In this document: piece after piece, positions 36,397 to 43,929 of the stretch
Position numbering within the stretch: position 1 is the first letter of the stretch
Layout: each line of letters begins with the position of its first letter
Assembly: GCA_965230535.1 (NCBI GenBank)
Contig: OZ246010.1
Span: 620,001-684,000 of the forward strand
DNA length: 64,000 nt
Source of the DNA: JAUILH01 sp965230535
GTDB lineage: Bacteria > Bacteroidota > Bacteroidia > Flavobacteriales_D > JAUILH01
Direction: 5' to 3'
Made by a program: the position numbers and the translations under genes
Notes under the pieces: generated by a model
What the model was told of the DNA's origin: nothing
Seen by the model: only the letters and a program-made list of their open reading frames with translations
Database searches by the model: none

Positions 36397-36987
36397 ATGA
36401 AAGTACTTTTTTCTCTTGTGATGATTGCGGCATTGCAGATTACAGGGTTCGCTCAGACAAAAAAAGTGGCGCACCGCAGTCACAGTGGCTCCAATCATAA
36501 TTTTTCCTTGAAGAGTTTAGACAATTTTGGTGAGACGCCGGAAATGATCAAAGCCTGGGAAGAACAACAGCTGAAGGAGCAAAAAGAAAAGGAGAAGAAG
36601 AAAAAGAAAGAAGAGCAGGAAAAGATTTTAATAGAAAAAGCGAAACAAGAAGAACCTCAAAAAGCATCTGTTGAAGTAAAACAGGGAACGACTCCCGGAA
36701 TGAGCAAAAAAGATCTCAAAAAGGCCAAAAAGGAGCAAAAAAAGCTCAAAAAAGAACTAAAAAAGAGTAAAAAGGGCAAAAATACATCTGCTAAAGGTAA
36801 CGCACCGAAAATTGAAACTTCCCAAACAGAAGAATCATCTCAAACTCCGGTTCAAACCAAACAGGTTCTGGACAACACTAAACAGACTCCACAAGAATCT
36901 GAAGCATCTGTTAGCTGGATTATCCTTCTTTTATTAATCGCATTGCCATCAACTCTAGCTATTAAAGCTATAAATCTGAAACTGTGA
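36397..36987 (+). CDS. HRSHSG array protein 1 (Lys/Glu stalk, C-terminal TM)
   Basis: 196 residues, unknown family. Signal peptide MKVLFSLVMIAALQITGFAQ. The mature N-terminus TKKVAHRSHSGSNHNFSL is the array motif, with three His and a Ser/Gly core, and is followed by SLDNFG. Residues about 50-130 are a Lys/Glu/Gln-rich helix, then a Thr/Gln-rich linker. The C-terminal membrane helix runs about 171-190 (SWIILLLLIALPSTLAIKA). The topology should be periplasmic domain and stalk with a tail anchor. It is the most diverged of copies 1-3. TGA overlaps the GTG start of copy 2. Confidence 0.8.
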   Translation: MKVLFSLVMIAALQITGFAQTKKVAHRSHSGSNHNFSLKSLDNFGETPEMIKAWEEQQLKEQKEKEKKKKKEEQEKILIEKAKQEEPQKASVEVKQGTTPGMSKKDLKKAKKEQKKLKKELKKSKKGKNTSAKGNAPKIETSQTEESSQTPVQTKQVLDNTKQTPQESEASVSWIILLLLIALPSTLAIKAINLKL

Positions 36988-37550
36988 GAACGCTTGGAAT
37001 AATCATTTTACTTCATCTATCTTTCTGTTCTTTAGGACAAACCAAAAAGATTGCGCACCGCAGTCACAGTGGAACCAATCATACATTCTCGCTGTCTAGT
37101 CTGGATAATTTTGGTAACAATTCCGCATCAGAACAGGTCTCAAAAGAAAAATACATAAGAGAGATACAAAAGAAAGCTCAGCAAGAAGAGATTAGAAAAC
37201 AGTTGGAAATACGGGGAAAAGAGTTGGAAAAAAAGGCTGAAAGTAAGCCTCAGAAAACCGAAAAAGTCGAGACAAAAGAGATAGAAACCGAAGAAAAAGA
37301 CCCCAAAAAAGCTCGAAAAGAACGAAAAAAGGCAAAAAAGAAGCTCAAAAAGAGCAAAAAAGACGAAATAGAGGCCAATTCTCAAGTCGAGCAATTACCT
37401 GAATTAACATCTCGGAATACAACTGAGGTTTTGGACAACCAAACACAAGCTCCAAAAAAATCTGAAGCTTCTGTTAACTGGATTCTTATTCTACTATTAA
37501 TCGCATTGCCATCAACTCTGGCTATTAAAGCTATAAATCTGAAACTATGA
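36984..37550 (+). CDS. HRSHSG array protein 2
   Basis: 188 residues. The GTG start overlaps the preceding TGA. Signal peptide MRTLGIIILLHLSFCSLGQ, then TKKIAHRSHSGTNHTFSL and SLDNFG, a charged helical stalk (about 50-130) and the common tail SEASVNWILILLLIALPS to the end. Its 3' half is almost identical to that of copy 3, while the first part of the stalk differs, which points to recent duplication or gene conversion of the end. An in-frame A-AAA-AAG heptamer lies at 37334-37340. Confidence 0.8.
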   Translation: MRTLGIIILLHLSFCSLGQTKKIAHRSHSGTNHTFSLSSLDNFGNNSASEQVSKEKYIREIQKKAQQEEIRKQLEIRGKELEKKAESKPQKTEKVETKEIETEEKDPKKARKERKKAKKKLKKSKKDEIEANSQVEQLPELTSRNTTEVLDNQTQAPKKSEASVNWILILLLIALPSTLAIKAINLKL

Positions 37551-38128
37551 AAACACTTGGTATAATCATTTTACTTCATCTATCTTTTTGTTCTTTAGGA
37601 CAAACCAAAAAGATTGCACACCGCAGTCACAGTGGAACCAATCATACATTCTCGCTGGCCAGTCTGGATAATTTTGGAAACAATCCGGCATTGGAAAAAT
37701 ACTGGGAAGAAGAACGGATAAAAGAGGTACAAAAGAAAGCTCAGGAAGAAGCCACTAGAAAAGAGTTGGAAAAACTCGAAAAAGAAAAAGCAAAAGAAGC
37801 TAAGAGCAACACAAAGGAACCTGAAAAAGTAGAGCACGAAGAAATTAAGACCGAAATCATCAAAACCGAGGAAAAAGAACCCAAAAAAGCTCGAAAAGAA
37901 CGAAAAAAGGCAAAAAAGAAGCTCAAAAAGAGCAAAAAAGACGAAATAGAGGCCAATTCTCAAGTCGGGCAATTACCTGAATTAACATCTCGGAATACAA
38001 CTGAGGTTTTGGACAACAAAACACAAGCTCCAAAAAAATCTGAAGCTTCTGTTAACTGGATTCTTATTCTACTATTAATCGCATTGCCATCAACTCTGGC
38101 CATTAAAGCCATAAACCTAAAACTATGA
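37547..38128 (+). CDS. HRSHSG array protein 3
   Basis: 193 residues. ATG overlaps the preceding TGA as ATGA. The signal peptide and motif are nearly the same as copy 2 (MKTLGIIILLHLSFCSLGQ, TKKIAHRSHSGTNHTFSL). The stalk has a slightly longer Glu/Lys/Thr-rich part with a KTEIIKTEEKEP insertion. The tail SEASVNWILILLLIALPS is unchanged. An in-frame A-AAA-AAG heptamer sits at 37912-37918. The function is unknown; the layout suggests a membrane-tethered periplasmic spacer. Confidence 0.8.
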   Translation: MKTLGIIILLHLSFCSLGQTKKIAHRSHSGTNHTFSLASLDNFGNNPALEKYWEEERIKEVQKKAQEEATRKELEKLEKEKAKEAKSNTKEPEKVEHEEIKTEIIKTEEKEPKKARKERKKAKKKLKKSKKDEIEANSQVGQLPELTSRNTTEVLDNKTQAPKKSEASVNWILILLLIALPSTLAIKAINLKL

Positions 38129-38823
38129 GAACGTTCGGAATAATCGTTCTACTTCACTTGTCTTTTTGTTCTTTAGGACAAACTAAAAAGATTGCACACC
38201 GCAGTCATAGTGGTTCTAATCACACATTTTCCTTAAAATTGCCTGGAAATCTGGGTATGGACCCTACCAGAAGAATACGAGTCGCCCAACTAGATACTTT
38301 AAAGCATTTGGGTGACAACAGGGTTGTTATGGTTACCTCAGAAGTATGTTATCTTAAAGATTATGGAAGCGAACGAACTTATGACACTACACTTTGGAAA
38401 GCCGGGTCTGACACGGTTGTTGACCATGCCATTTTTGGTGAACAGCACAAATTAGAATGGGTAAAAGAAGTGATTAAAACCAGCTATAACTTTAAGAATG
38501 ATATTGATGATGTTAAGTTTATAGGCTACGACAACACAGAAGAGAAATCAATAACTCCAAAAACCGAAGGAAAAGAACCAAAAAAAGCTCAAAAAGAACG
38601 GAAAAAGATAAAAAAAGAGCAAAAAAGGAGCAAAAAGCGTGAAAAACATGTGACTTCACAAGTTGGAGGATTATCCAAGTTGACATCTAAAAATGAACAG
38701 GTTTTAGACAAGAAAACACAAGCTCCTAAAAAATCTGAAGCCTCTGTTAGCTGGATTCTCATCCTATTATTAATTGCACTGCCATCAACTCTGGCCATTA
38801 AAGCCATAAATCTAAAACTATGA
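38125..38823 (+). CDS. HRSHSG array protein 4 (hybrid layout)
   Basis: 232 residues. Signal peptide MRTFGIIVLLHLSFCSLGQ and motif TKKIAHRSHSGSNHTFSL, followed by a domain of about 95 residues (about 50-145: LDTLKHLGDN, VMVTSEVCYL, YDTTLWKAG, DHAIFGEQHKLEWVK, FIGYDN) that is shared only with copy 5. It is then joined to a short Lys-rich stalk (EGKEPKKAQKERKK) and the membrane tail of copies 1-3 (SEASVSWILILLLIALPS). It reads as a recombinant of the two layouts. One cysteine (SEVCYL) is kept in both copies 4 and 5. Confidence 0.8.
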   Translation: MRTFGIIVLLHLSFCSLGQTKKIAHRSHSGSNHTFSLKLPGNLGMDPTRRIRVAQLDTLKHLGDNRVVMVTSEVCYLKDYGSERTYDTTLWKAGSDTVVDHAIFGEQHKLEWVKEVIKTSYNFKNDIDDVKFIGYDNTEEKSITPKTEGKEPKKAQKERKKIKKEQKRSKKREKHVTSQVGGLSKLTSKNEQVLDKKTQAPKKSEASVSWILILLLIALPSTLAIKAINLKL

Positions 38824-39422
38824 AAACACTCAGCATTGTTATTCTGTTAAGTTCGTCTCTATATTCATTCGGACAAACCAAAAAAATAGCGCACCGCAGT
38901 CATAGCGGTTCCAATCATACATTTTCTTTGAAGGCACTTGATAACTTGGGAGTAGCACCAACTGTAAATATAAAAGTAGCCAATCTGGATACTTTAAAAT
39001 ATCTTGGAGATAACAAAGTTCTTATGGTCACATCAGAGGTATGTTGGCTTCATGACCACAGTGCAGAGCGGTCATATGACACTACGCTTTGGAAAGCTGG
39101 AGCCGATACATTGGTTGATCATGCGGTATTTGGACAGCAACATAAACTGGAATGGGTAAAGAAAGTCATCAAAAACAACTACAATTTCGAAAATGATGTT
39201 GAGGACACAGAGTTCATTGGCTATGATAATACGGAAATCGTTGCTCCCCAATCTGAACATTCAGATCAAAATGAACCTAAATCCAATGGTGAGCACAATG
39301 GTCCAATGAATTCCGGATCAGTGCAGGAAAAAGATTCTCGTGTTGACCATTCCATGCTATGGTTCCTGGCTGTTATTCCTTTCCTTTCACTGGGCTTCTT
39401 TGCTCGCGGAAATAAAGAATAG
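38820..39422 (+). CDS. HRSHSG array protein 5 (globular domain, different tail)
   Basis: 200 residues. Signal peptide MKTLSIVILLSSSLYSFGQ, motif TKKIAHRSHSGSNHTFSL, then the central domain shared with copy 4 (about 50-140). There is no Lys-rich stalk. A Ser/Glu/Asn-rich linker leads to a different C-terminal membrane helix (MLWFLAVIPFLSLGFFARG). It may be the older, more complete form from which the domain in copy 4 came. It overlaps copy 4 by ATGA and is followed after 30 bases by the metallophosphoesterase gene. Confidence 0.8.
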   Translation: MKTLSIVILLSSSLYSFGQTKKIAHRSHSGSNHTFSLKALDNLGVAPTVNIKVANLDTLKYLGDNKVLMVTSEVCWLHDHSAERSYDTTLWKAGADTLVDHAVFGQQHKLEWVKKVIKNNYNFENDVEDTEFIGYDNTEIVAPQSEHSDQNEPKSNGEHNGPMNSGSVQEKDSRVDHSMLWFLAVIPFLSLGFFARGNKE

Positions 39423-39452
39423 AAAACCAAAACTTGTTCGTATTTTAGAGGC

Positions 39453-40334
39453 ATGAAAGTTTGTTTGTTTTCATGCCTTTTTCTTTTTCTGACAGCCTGT
39501 TCTTCCAATAAAGCTGAAGACTCAAAAGAACCTGTTAAAGAGGAAGTAAATTACGATATCGAGTATTCTTTTTTTGCCGCCGGACATCTCTATGGCAATC
39601 CTATGATAGAAAGCAGTGGGATTTATGCGCCATTCATGCAGACTTTGGATAAAATCTACGATCATCCGAAAATGAGCTTTGGTGTTTTTACCGGAGATGT
39701 GGTTAGAAAACCAACTCCAGAGTATTGGGACGCCTATGAAAAGGATTTGGAAACAATTGAATTACCCATCTACCTGACACCAGGAAACCATGATGGCGGT
39801 ATAGAGTTTCAAAACAGAGGATATCTTTACTACCAGCAGTTTAAGAAGCATGGAGATCTGTTCATTCTGATTGCGCCCAATCAATGGAATATCAAAGACG
39901 ACCGCTTAGACTTTTTGAAAAAAACACTTGAAGAGGAAGCTAAAAATGTCAACAACATATTCATCTGCATGCACGAGTTAATCTGGTGGGATCCGGCCAA
40001 TATTTTTGGTGGTGTCAAGATCAACTACGAACCTCATTTTCCCGGGCATACCAATTACTGGGAAGATGTTCATCCTTTACTCAAAACTTATCCCAACAAC
40101 ATCTACCTCATTGCGGGAGATTTAGGATGCACAGATGTCGTTTCAGCCTATACTTATCATAAAATGGACAATGTTCACTTCCTGGGTTCAGGCGTGGGTG
40201 GCGGTAATGAGGACAATGTGCTCATTATGGATATAGACACTGAAGGGAACGTACATCCTCACTTTAAGAAACTTGGCAGTTTCCAGGACATCATCAATAT
40301 TGATGACTACGAATTACCTGTTAGAGAAAAATAG
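39453..40334 (+). CDS. Calcineurin-like metallophosphoesterase lipoprotein
   Basis: 293 residues with lipobox LTAC (MKVCLFSCLFLFLTAC). Metal motifs: FTGDVV, TPGNHDGG and a later MHELIWW and IAGDLG. The first family motif, normally D-x-H, reads AAGHLYG, so the first Asp is replaced by Ala or Gly. It may still bind one or two metals or use a shifted residue. The substrate is not known; it is probably periplasmic or on the cell surface. It could be transcribed with the five-gene array. Its end overlaps the convergent PLP enzyme gene by 28 bases. Confidence 0.8.
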   Translation: MKVCLFSCLFLFLTACSSNKAEDSKEPVKEEVNYDIEYSFFAAGHLYGNPMIESSGIYAPFMQTLDKIYDHPKMSFGVFTGDVVRKPTPEYWDAYEKDLETIELPIYLTPGNHDGGIEFQNRGYLYYQQFKKHGDLFILIAPNQWNIKDDRLDFLKKTLEEEAKNVNNIFICMHELIWWDPANIFGGVKINYEPHFPGHTNYWEDVHPLLKTYPNNIYLIAGDLGCTDVVSAYTYHKMDNVHFLGSGVGGGNEDNVLIMDIDTEGNVHPHFKKLGSFQDIINIDDYELPVREK

Positions 40335-41416
40335 GCTTCCAAAAATTGGTTGATGTCTTCCTGGTTATTATAAATATGACATCCAAACCTCAGATTACCT
40401 CCTCTTAAGGCCACATAAATCTTTTGGTTTTCCATCTGCTTCATGATCTCTTCATTACCCGGAATTCTGGCAAATGCACCTCTCTCCTCATCCTGGTAAT
40501 TATCTGGCAATTCAATTCCCTTGTCTTTTAGAGCATCAAGCGCGTATAGGACCAAACTCGAATTGTGGTTTTCGATATTCTTTATACCAATTGCGGTCTT
40601 TTCCTTCAAACAATGGAGTAATCTGGCGTAGTTTTCCGGATTGAGGTTTCCGGGCTCATAATTAACCATGCTATTCTCAAATTGCAAAACGCCTTCGTCT
40701 GTCATTCGGTAACTCAGAAATCCCCCCATCTCTGCTTTAAATCGTTGTTGAAAGCGCTCTGAAACCGACATAAATCCTGTTCCGTATCCGGCTCCCAACC
40801 ATTTGTAGCAACTCCCTGCCACCACATCAATGTCATCTCCCAAAACATCTATTTCGGTATAACCAATACTCTGCGTAACGTCCAGCATCAGGAAAACATC
40901 CAATTCACGGCATATTTGAGACACTTGTTTCAAATCAATCTTAAATCCACTTAAGAATTGTACGTGGCTGATGGCCAGAATTTCAATGGACTTACAAAAC
41001 TCTCTTAAACGGTTATAATCCAACCCTTCTCTTGTCAGGTCAAGAACTGAAATCTCATACTTCCCTTGTTCAAAAGGTGCCATAATAGATGGATAATCTT
41101 CTCGAATCAAGCCAATCTTTGTCGATTTTGGGATCCCGGATAACAAGCCAAGGTGCGCAAAAGAAAAGTTGGGCATTAAAGCAATGTCCGCTGGTTTTGA
41201 ATTAATAAAATGCGCCAATTCCGACTTCACTTTTGGGAACAATTCTTCTATAAAATACATGAATCCCAAACTTCCTTTAAGCAAATGTGGTCCCAATTCA
41301 AGGTGAATTTGATCCTCAATATCTTTTCGCATTAAACCATTTGCGGGTGTGTTTAAATACACGCCAATATCGTCTGCGCGATATTTTTTTCTCATTTTTT
41401 CAAAAGTGTAGTCCAT
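40307..41416 (-). CDS. Class V aminotransferase-fold PLP enzyme, EgtE-like by context
   Basis: 369 residues of the class V (kynureninase/isopenicillin N epimerase-like) PLP fold. The Schiff-base lysine is in GSCYKWLGAGYGTGFM, and MLDVTQSIGY supplies the PLP-ring Asp region. The family covers aminotransferases, cysteine desulfurases and C-S lyases. It lies divergent to egtB with only 56 bases between the starts, so it may be the C-S lyase (EgtE) that finishes ergothioneine; this is a context inference. The ATG at 41416 is preferred. Confidence 0.82.
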   Translation of the reverse strand: MDYTFEKMRKKYRADDIGVYLNTPANGLMRKDIEDQIHLELGPHLLKGSLGFMYFIEELFPKVKSELAHFINSKPADIALMPNFSFAHLGLLSGIPKSTKIGLIREDYPSIMAPFEQGKYEISVLDLTREGLDYNRLREFCKSIEILAISHVQFLSGFKIDLKQVSQICRELDVFLMLDVTQSIGYTEIDVLGDDIDVVAGSCYKWLGAGYGTGFMSVSERFQQRFKAEMGGFLSYRMTDEGVLQFENSMVNYEPGNLNPENYARLLHCLKEKTAIGIKNIENHNSSLVLYALDALKDKGIELPDNYQDEERGAFARIPGNEEIMKQMENQKIYVALRGGNLRFGCHIYNNQEDINQFLEAYFSLTGNS

Positions 41417-41472
41417 AATTAACGCTCACTACTTTAAATGATTATCTTAACAAAAATAAAAAGGAAACTCAA

Positions 41473-42633
41473 GTGAATAATCAGGTAATCAATTTATTAG
41501 CGCGATTTCAATCTATCAGAAAGCAAACAGAAAAGATTTGTTCTCCGCTTCAAACTGAAGATTATGTCGTTCAACCAATTGTTGATGTGAGTCCGCCAAA
41601 ATGGCACCTTGGGCACACAACCTGGTTCTTTGAAGAGTTCTTCCTTAAGGGTTTTCAAAATTACAAACTATTTGATGACCAGTTCGCTTTTGTATTCAAT
41701 AGTTATTATGAAAATGTGGGGACACGTGTTCTCAGAACGGACAGAGGAAACTTAAGCAGACCATCTGTTGAAGAAATTTATAACTACAGGAAATATGTCG
41801 ATTCTCAGTTTGAAGCAATCGCAAAGGCACATGAGTTAAGTGATGATCAAATCAACATCATTGAAATTGGTCTTAACCATGAACAACAACATCAGGAATT
41901 ATTGGTCACAGATATCAAGTATATTCTCGGAAACAACCCACTTTTCCCAGCTTACGGAGAGTCCAGACTTTTAAATCAGGAATCAGACGAAGGCTTTGCT
42001 AAAATTGACAAAGGCCTATATGAGATTGGGTACGATGGCGATGGATTTTGTTATGACAATGAACTGGGCAAACATTCTGTATACCTTGAAGATCTTGAGA
42101 TGTCGAAAAAACTGGTAACAAACCGGGAGTTCATTCAATTCATACAAGATGGTGCATACAAGGATAGCAACTTATGGCATGCTGAGGCATGGGACTGGAT
42201 AGCAAAAAATGACATTCAGGCCCCTCAATACTGGCATTTGATTGATGGAAAATGGCATTACTATACACTTCAGGGTTTAAGGGAAGTTGACCCTGATTTA
42301 CCTGTCACGCACATTAGTTATTTTGAAGCCTTTGCTTTTGCTGAATGGAAAGGCATGAGGCTACCCACGGAATTTGAATGGGAAGTTGCCAGCGACCAGT
42401 TTGAATGGGGACAAGTTTGGGAATGGACAGAATCGGCCTACCTCCCCTATCCCGGCTACCAAAAAGCAGATGGTGCACTCGGAGAGTATAATGGCAAATT
42501 CATGGTCAATCAAAAAGTATTAAGAGGCGGATCTATTGCCACCGCAGAGGGACATAGCAGAAAGACTTACAGGAATTTTTTCCATGCAAACCTAAGATGG
42601 CAATTCACAGGAATCAGACTGGTAAAGAAATAG
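41473..42633 (+). CDS. egtB: EgtB-type sulfoxide synthase
   Basis: 386 residues. Non-haem iron enzyme that joins trimethylhistidine (hercynine) with a thiol to a sulfoxide in ergothioneine synthesis. A DinB_2 domain (about 1-160) with the iron ligands PKWHLGHTTW (H45 or H48) and NHEQQHQE (H136, H140) is followed by a C-terminal FGE-sulfatase domain (about 180-386) with RLPTEFEWEVA and LRGGSIAT. No egtA or egtC is in the window, so cysteine itself may be the sulfur donor, as in EgtB forms from other phyla. The start is a GTG. egtD follows after 4 bases. Confidence 0.93.
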   Translation: MNNQVINLLARFQSIRKQTEKICSPLQTEDYVVQPIVDVSPPKWHLGHTTWFFEEFFLKGFQNYKLFDDQFAFVFNSYYENVGTRVLRTDRGNLSRPSVEEIYNYRKYVDSQFEAIAKAHELSDDQINIIEIGLNHEQQHQELLVTDIKYILGNNPLFPAYGESRLLNQESDEGFAKIDKGLYEIGYDGDGFCYDNELGKHSVYLEDLEMSKKLVTNREFIQFIQDGAYKDSNLWHAEAWDWIAKNDIQAPQYWHLIDGKWHYYTLQGLREVDPDLPVTHISYFEAFAFAEWKGMRLPTEFEWEVASDQFEWGQVWEWTESAYLPYPGYQKADGALGEYNGKFMVNQKVLRGGSIATAEGHSRKTYRNFFHANLRWQFTGIRLVKK

Positions 42634-42637
42634 ACAG

Positions 42638-43573
42638 ATGAGTAGTTTTAAAGAAGATGTAAGAAGAGGATTGAGCGGAACAAAGAAGTATCTGTCATCT
42701 AAGTATTTCTATGATGAAATAGGTGATCAGCTTTTCGTAGAAATCATGAATCTACCAGAGTATTATTTGACTCGTTCAGAACATGAGATTCTCAGAACTC
42801 ATGCACCGACAATCATAGACAAGTTTGCTGAGAAAACACCATTTTCTCTTATTGAATTGGGAGCAGGTGATGGCACTAAGACCTTAGAAATCCTAAAAGC
42901 TTTGAGCAAGCAAAACACCAAATTTGCCTACCGACCGGTAGACATTTCCGAACATGCCATTCATAACCTGGAAAAGAGACTTAACACGGAATTGAGTGAC
43001 ATTGAAGTTTCGGGAATTGTGGGTGATTATTTTCAGGTATTGTCCGAATTTGACAAGAATGAACCCAAAGCCATTCTTTTCCTTGGCTCTAATATTGGCA
43101 ACATGACAGATGATGTAGCCAAAGGTTTTATGGAAAAACTGTCTCAATTCATGAATTCAGGAGACCATCTTTTGGTAGGTTTCGATTTGATAAAAAGTAA
43201 AGACATTGTATTGCCGGCCTATAACGACAGCCAGGGGATTACGAAACAATTCAACCTGAATTTACTGACCCGAATGAATAAAGAACTGGGAGCTGATTTT
43301 AAACTCGAACAATGGGAACATGCTCCGGATTATAATGAAACAACAGGATTAACCACCAGCGCCATCAAGAGCACTTGCGATCAACAGGTTTATTTTGAGA
43401 CTTTGGGAGAACGATACACTTTCAAAAAAGACGAACTCATTCACACAGAAATCTCAAGAAAATACAATCTGGAAATCATACATCAGATTACTGAAAATTG
43501 TGACTTTCAAATCTGTGCTGACTTAAGAGATCAAAAAGGATATTTCACAGACATCATATTTAAAAAGCTATAA
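42638..43573 (+). CDS. egtD: L-histidine N-alpha-methyltransferase
   Basis: 311 residues. SAM-dependent trimethylation of histidine to hercynine, the first step of ergothioneine synthesis. SAM motif FSLIELGAGDGTKTLEIL (about 67-84), preceded by the Tyr-rich YFYDEIGDQLFVEI substrate region and FLGSNIGNM. At about 310 residues it has the usual length. It lies 4 bases after egtB, so it is an operon partner, and DUF427 follows after 11 bases. Confidence 0.94.
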   Translation: MSSFKEDVRRGLSGTKKYLSSKYFYDEIGDQLFVEIMNLPEYYLTRSEHEILRTHAPTIIDKFAEKTPFSLIELGAGDGTKTLEILKALSKQNTKFAYRPVDISEHAIHNLEKRLNTELSDIEVSGIVGDYFQVLSEFDKNEPKAILFLGSNIGNMTDDVAKGFMEKLSQFMNSGDHLLVGFDLIKSKDIVLPAYNDSQGITKQFNLNLLTRMNKELGADFKLEQWEHAPDYNETTGLTTSAIKSTCDQQVYFETLGERYTFKKDELIHTEISRKYNLEIIHQITENCDFQICADLRDQKGYFTDIIFKKL

Positions 43574-43584
43574 AATCAATCATT

Positions 43585-43866
43585 ATGAAAGCAATTTGGA
43601 ACGGACAAGTCATTGCGGAGAGCAACGACACCATTGTAATAGAAGGAAACCACTATTTTCCGCACGATTCAATCAAACAAGATTTCTTTAAATCTTCTGA
43701 CACGCACACAGTATGCCCATGGAAAGGAACCGCTTCATACTACACCATAGAAGTGGATGGAGAAACCAATCAGGATGCGGCCTGGTATTACCCGGAAATT
43801 TCTGAGTTAGCCAGAAACATCAAAAACCACGTAGCTTTCTGGAAAGGCGTTGAAGTAACTGAATAA
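43585..43866 (+). CDS. DUF427 domain protein
   Basis: 93-residue beta-tent protein of the DUF427 family, with WNGQVIAES, EGNHYFP, TVCPWKGTASYY and DAAWYYPE as typical marks. The family is small, soluble and of uncertain role; a single Cys sits in CPWKG. It is the last gene of the egtB-egtD unit (11 bases after egtD) and ends at a strong terminator, which suggests a part in thiol or ergothioneine biology. Confidence 0.88.
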   Translation: MKAIWNGQVIAESNDTIVIEGNHYFPHDSIKQDFFKSSDTHTVCPWKGTASYYTIEVDGETNQDAAWYYPEISELARNIKNHVAFWKGVEVTE

Positions 43867-43880
43867 AGTAAGTACAAAAT

Positions 43881-43913
43881 AAAAAAGGGGCATAGAATCT
43901 ATGCCCCTTTTTT
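43881..43913. terminator. Bidirectional terminator
   Basis: Inverted repeat GGGGCATAGA / TCTATGCCCC with A6 before and T6 after, so it works for both strands: the end of the egt unit (plus) and the PKD gene (minus). Confidence 0.92.
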
Positions 43914-43929
43914 GTTGCCTATGATTTGG

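Larger units (their letters stand above)
36397..39422 (+). repeat. Tandem array of five HRSHSG-motif genes
   Basis: Five paralogous genes joined head-to-tail by 4-base NTGA overlaps. The DNA encoding the AHRSHSG motif recurs near 36471, 37055, 37616, 38194 and 38889. Copies 2 and 3 share a near-identical 3' half (37304-37550 and 37882-38128, offset 578, about six differences by eye). Copies 1-4 share the same C-terminal membrane segment, and copies 4-5 share a central domain. Confidence 0.9.

Noticed and set aside
36700..36790. A-rich periodic DNA that looks like a short tandem repeat or phase-variable tract
   Set aside because: The A-runs are interrupted and follow Lys codons in frame; no single long homopolymer stands out. 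Kept only as a possible frameshift site.
37595..37972. Long open frame on the minus strand (125 codons) opposite array gene 3
   Set aside because: It is the complement of the Lys/Glu-rich stalk (Phe/Leu/Ser-rich product) and has a similar shadow opposite gene 2; low-complexity DNA leaves both strands open.
39453..40334. Metallophosphoesterase considered as part of the HRSHSG system
   Set aside because: It lies 30 bases downstream and could share the mRNA, but it lacks the head motif and is a lipoprotein of a broad family; there is no evidence beyond proximity.
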